A stretch of 64,000 nucleotides of DNA from Ampelomyces quisqualis (taxonomy: Eukaryota > Ascomycota > Dothideomycetes > Pleosporales > Phaeosphaeriaceae), in contig JAGTXZ010000002.1 in assembly GCA_018398575.1 (NCBI GenBank), positions 932,501-996,500 of the forward strand, given 5' to 3'. The notes under the pieces are model-generated. The model was given only the letters and a program-made list of their open reading frames with translations. It was not told where the DNA came from and did no database searches. A program made the position numbers and the translations under genes. Of the stretch, positions 59,635-64,000 are shown piece after piece; positions within the stretch are counted from its first letter, which is position 1; the number at the start of each line of letters is the position of its first letter.

Positions 59635-61640
59635 ATGGAGAAGGTGATACTCGACGACTCGCCGCTGGCCGAGATCCTGCAAGGTAGGCACCCGAGGGAG
59701 CACATCACGTGGGGTGGGCTGACCAAGCGCACCAGGCGAAGGCAGAGGGACCTCCCGTCCGCCGTCACCCTCGCCGTCGAGCCGCCCGGTCACGCCCGAC
59801 TTCGCGCCACGAGGGCCGTCGACGCTGCAGTCGAGGATCCGCGACCGACTGCCCCGGCCGCTGCGCATCCACTCGCGCCATGGCTCCCTGGCCGGCATCC
59901 GCTCGGCCTGCTCGGTACGGCTGCTCCCGGTCCATGCCGTGCGCCTCGCACACGGGCAGCCGCCTTCGCTGACACGCGGGCACAGAAAGCAGTCAACTCG
60001 CGGCTCGGGCGCGCAGACAACGAGCGCTTCCTCGAGCGCTTTCGCTACCTGGTGGTCGCCTCGCAGCTGCTCGGCGGCCAAGACGGCCTGCGCGCGGCGG
60101 GCCTACCCAGCTCCGCTGCCCATGGCGGGCCCGGCCCGCACGACTTCAACGTGGCCGCCCTCAGCCTGACCGGCGCCGCGCTGACAGGCACGACGGCCTT
60201 TGTGCTCGTCTGGCTGGTGCACTGGTCGCGCCGCCAGCCCGTCTTCAGCAGGAGCAGATGGCTGCTTGTCCTCCTCGTCTTCGCCGCCGTGGCCACGGCC
60301 GTCTACGCCTACACGCGGCGGCAGTGGCTGCAGTACCTGCGACAGGAGGCTGTTGAGGGCGCGGCTGCCGTCGTCGCAAACCTGCAGGCGTTCGAAGCGT
60401 CGACATCATCCGCGCTTGCCTTGATTCAGGAGGTCGAGCTCGTCTCAAGGGGTTACAGGCTGTAAGTGGCCACTTCGCCTGCAGGCGCCTGCTCCACGCA
60501 CCACTAACACTCCACAGCAGCAGCCCCCTGCCGCCTATATCGCGCATCGAGGAGAAGGGCCAATCCCGCCGCTGCCAGCGGCTTCGTCGGACCCTGCGAG
60601 CCGCTTTCGCCGGCCTGGTCCCGGTCCTGGCAGAGCAATGTGGCACGCTCAAGCAGCTGGTCCTGGAAGACGACTTGGAGAAATACCTCGACGTCTACGA
60701 GATCAGCGACCCCGACTTGCAGGAAGCGTCGCAGGGATACTCCGAGGCGGAATTCGACGACGCCGAGACCCTAAAGTCATTGCGCATCTTGCAATACCGT
60801 CTGTCGACTCTTCGCCGTGTATATCTGTGTTCGCTGTTGGCGCTCGAGGCGGACGGTGGAAAGACCGACTTCGCTCGCTGGTCAACTGTGGTAGACTCGA
60901 TCCAATGCGTCGCTCGTACAGCCGGCCTGTGGAGCGAGAAGTTCAACTCGATCCTAGCTGAGGAAGAGCAATTCATCATCCAGTCGCCTATCCACATGAC
61001 GCCGACTCCCGGCAAGGAGAAGCTGCGCAATTCTGTTCGCAAGCTTTCGGGCTTGTCGCAAGGCATCCGGAGTCTCCAAGCGAAGATGCAGGTGTTGCGG
61101 GAGGAAACAAACAAGAGCTTGGAAGACACGGAAGACGTCCACGAGCTCGGTCGCCATCTAATGCTGCAGTACGAGTCGATCGGTGCCGACATCAAGAGCC
61201 TTGTGCAGGCTTGGGAAGCCGGCAAGACTGCGCTGGCGCTCAACATTGACCGCAAGGAACGCCGAATATCACAGGCATCCAGTGGTCTGCGTTCACCGGT
61301 TCCAAGTCTGGGTGGTCTGACTGCTGTCGAAGAAGGCAGTCCGTCCGATGCCCTGCGTGCCTTGAACGGCGACTTACTGAGTCCTCAGCAGAGTGCTCCA
61401 TCGAGCGAACAGGGCAGCAATTCCGACGAAGAGATTTTCGAGGCCATAGCAATTCCCAAAACGAGAGCGACCATGTCGAGAGAAGAGCGGTTGCAGAAGA
61501 TGCAAGATGACCGAGTGCGACAAGCATCCGCCCGAGAACAGCGAGACGCAAATACCAGCATGTTGAGAGAACTCGAGTCGGTCATCAATTTGCGTCCACA
61601 TCGAAGAGCGGGACCAGGAGGTCGTGTGACGAGTCTTTGA
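59635..61640 (+). CDS. vezatin/Inp2-type peroxisomal myosin-binding protein
   Basis: Four exons (59635-59683, 59736-59914, 59986-60461, 60518-61640) encode 608 residues. Fungal members of this family (Mysoin-binding motif of peroxisomes, Inp2-like) link peroxisomes to a class V myosin for inheritance. The start MEKVILDDSPLAEIL and NERFLERFRYLVVASQLL are characteristic; two hydrophobic segments follow (AFVLVWLVHW and WLLVLLVFAAVATAVYAY), then a long helical cytosolic part (LEKYLDVYEISD, SLQAKMQVLREETNKSLED) and a C-terminal REERLQKMQDDR with Arg-rich end. The first two introns are needed to remove a stretch that would otherwise read as Pro/Arg/Ala-rich text without family features. GC-rich third positions contrast with the rest of the right arm. 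Confidence 0.78.
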
Positions 61641-64000
61641 ACTGCCACCATCGAGGCTTGTGTTGTCCCTAATGACATGCCCGCGCCCGTAGCGCAAGTT
61701 TAACCAATCAGCCCGATGGTGATTTCCAGGCTCGATGAATTTCTTTTGTGGTTATCTATGTTACGCTATACCACTGATGACGACTTGTATGCGTTTCCTT
61801 GTACATTGATCCGGAGGTCTATGCTTCATGTCTAGAATTTTTATCAATGCATGTCACGTGTTGAGCTTACCTACTCCACATTTGCAAGTTGGTCAAGTGC
61901 GAAAGCTCGAAAAGTAGATGGGAACACTCAGGCTCACGATATCCAGCCATTGCACAGTACAATTGCCGTGAAACAGTCATCACATCCAACAGCCCAAATG
62001 CTGCCAACAAGGTCAATCTAACTCTCTCGACTCGCTGATGCACGATACACGCATTGTTCAAAATCGCCTACATGTTTCCGCACAACAGGCACGTATGTTT
62101 CAAAGCCAAGCTTGCAACAGTCCTCTATCGATACTCTGAATCGCGATACTCCGTATGTACATATGCACTAAGGCATTGTACTAGCCTAGCCATAAGTGAC
62201 CAAGTGAACTACGAGCATAACTACCCATGATTCTTTTTCTTTTCGGCCTTTGCATACATGTTTACATGTCGAGCGGGAAAGTCTGGCTACCAGCTAGTCT
62301 ACAAGAGGTTTGTTTACTGTAAAAAGCTCGCGAGTAAGCTTCTGACTTGTACACCTAGATGGGGTAGTGGACAAATGCTTGCACTGAAGGCACTACAGCT
62401 ATAGTAAAAAAAATGACAGGCGAAATAGTCTGGGCTAACGAGGTATGCGTTGTGGCAACGTGCTGGCCATCCTTGAAGAGAAGAAGAAGAACCCTGCCTG
62501 GTGGTCTTGCGAATAGGCCAAGTGAGACTAGCCGTTAGGCCTGGCTTTAAAAGCTTACTCGCGAGTTTTGCTCTGCGATCCCTGTGCGTTGCCAACTTAA
62601 TTCTGGATCTACGATTCCCCACGCCGTGGCGAAAAGCGTGGCGTGTCGACGGCGGGGATTAGGAAGCAACGTTTGGCGGCGAAAAAGTTTGTAGGCGAGG
62701 CCCGGGTGCGTCTCTCGTCTGGCCTCGCGCGTTTCGCCGGCCCGTTGAATCTTGGAGGAGAAACGTTGGGTACCGGTACCGATGGCGCCGCAGGGATGGT
62801 GCGGTGCGGTGGTGGCGGTGCTATGTATGTAGTATGTACATAAGCTGACATGGACTGTGCGTACTGCGTACCCAGCTTTCACGGGTCTTCACATGCCAGG
62901 GCCCAGGGGATGGATTCTGCGGACCGAGCTTGAAGCCTCGGGATTTTGGCCGATGCTGCGGCTCGGCCGATATTGCGTCCCGCACGCTAGTGTTTTGTAT
63001 GGACATGTAGTGGGTGTATGGTGAACGCGGGCGTGGTTGCAAACACTACCGTACTACATTGCGAATACTTGATCGGTGCATTTTATTTCAACAAGTCGAA
63101 GATCGGCGATCCGGTTCGGCTCGCTCGAGGTCGTCATCCCGGACGGATGGAAGGTTGTACATACTGACAGATGACGTGCCTGCGTGCCTAGCACGTCTAA
63201 TATGCACAGTAATAAGTAGCTTCAGACGGTCCATTATTCGGCCACTTAGAGGCAGGGCTGAGCAATTGGCTGCAAATGTTCCAGTCGCTGTAAGCGTGTC
63301 GCTAATGACTTAGTGGTGTGGACATGCAAATGAAAACAGCTCGCTTGGAAGTAGATGAAAGTGCCAAACTCGCGAACGCGTTTCGAGTGTGCGCGCACCA
63401 TGGCTTCTGCTCTGCCCTGCAACTGCGCACTATCCAATAGCAAGCTGCGAGGCCCTGGAAATGCAAGTTTGAAGTTATTGGCACCATGCATCGCACATTC
63501 GTGGCACAATTTCGGATGAACTCTGGCCACATCGTCTATCCCTGCAGGACTCTGTCAAGTGCCTCAAAGCTGGTCGCATCGTGCATCGCGCCTTATCTGG
63601 ATACCGGAATCCTTGTCGAATGTTGCGACTCGCGGGTGACTATGGTGAAATAGGTTGACATCGCCCTTGTACGCAATGTTATGGATCACGTAGAATGTAA
63701 GACTGTGCAGGAGAGCCATGTGTGAAACAAGCGGATTATTGCTTAGCTTGACCAGATAGCATTACAGTAGTGGTTTGGACCATCCCAGATGGTATCCGCT
63801 AACATTCCATAGGCGTCATTTCGTCGTCGCAGCTTGCAAAGCAATGCAAAGTATTGATGCAGGAGCGCAAGAGGACTTCCCTGCAATTATTCGGCCAGCT
63901 AGGTGAGCTACTAGCGTGGTTGCTATTACTCGATAGGCGCGATTGCAATCAAGGTCTGTGGGCGAGCGGCGATGTCCGACCATTGACGGGCTGCATCGTA
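61641..64000. other. 2.4 kb without a supported gene
   Basis: Short ORFs occur on both strands but none has recognisable domains or plausible exon partners. A 15-bp inverted repeat pair at 62327/62565 is described separately. A regulatory region or an unrecognised lineage-specific gene cannot be excluded. Confidence 0.4.
62327..62565. repeat. 15-bp inverted repeat pair, MITE-like spacing
   Basis: CTCGCGAGTAAGCTT at 62327-62341 and its exact reverse complement at 62551-62565, 209 bp apart; a palindromic CTCGCGAG forms the outer end of each. No target duplication is visible. Confidence 0.55.

Noticed and set aside
59709..60169. Alternative frames over the vezatin-type gene start (Arg/Pro-rich ORFs)
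   Set aside because: High GC makes all frames open; the spliced model using short introns keeps the family start and the FRYLVVASQLL motif in one frame.

Overview
The window is nuclear DNA of a filamentous ascomycete, most likely a dothideomycete (inference). Genes carry short introns of about 40-75 nt, fungal-specific families are present (C2H2 plus fungal transcription-factor domain, peroxisomal vezatin/Inp2-type protein), and a sharply bounded AT-rich block has the C-to-T / G-to-A decay typical of repeat-induced point mutation (RIP). I built gene models by joining exons at GT-AG (twice GC-AG) introns that restore family-conserved protein sequence.

Left gene-rich part (1-10469), all on the minus strand: a partial C2H2/Fungal_trans regulator; a broken mitochondrial 2-oxodicarboxylate carrier; a CaiB/BaiF-type CoA-transferase with two in-frame TGA codons; a homogentisate-dioxygenase-family enzyme; and a fumarase/aspartase-superfamily cycloisomerase/lyase (3-carboxymuconate cycloisomerase-like). 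Right after the AT-rich block (44876-50494) come a 3-ketoacyl-CoA thiolase (minus), a maleylacetate-reductase-like iron alcohol dehydrogenase (plus) and a succinyl-CoA:3-oxoacid CoA-transferase (plus). Together these read as one aromatic-catabolism cluster feeding a 3-oxoadipate (beta-ketoadipate) lower pathway, several members having mitochondrial presequence-like N termini. GTGGGG/GCGGGG (SYGGRG, CreA-type) motifs recur in its promoters, including a 21-bp palindrome.

Middle block (10470-44866): 34.4 kb of RIP-degraded DNA. Its two ends carry an imperfect ~50-bp terminal inverted repeat, and a 9-bp direct repeat GCCAAGAGT sits immediately outside both ends, so the whole block looks like one transposon insertion that later received others. 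Inside are a fossil hAT transposase, three copies of one chromodomain Gypsy LTR element (299-bp LTRs), each with its own 5-bp target duplication, one copy nested in the LTR of another, a spaced palindromic-motif array, and a less mutated 0.8-kb segment. The Gypsy family has a putative self-primed PBS and an antisense reading frame before the 3' LTR.

Right part (50495-64000) is ordinary housekeeping sequence: an acidic protein of unknown function, dUTPase, pyridoxal kinase, PCNA (start codon split by an intron), EMC6 and a vezatin/Inp2-type protein, then 2.4 kb with no supported gene. No tRNA, rRNA or CRISPR was recognised.
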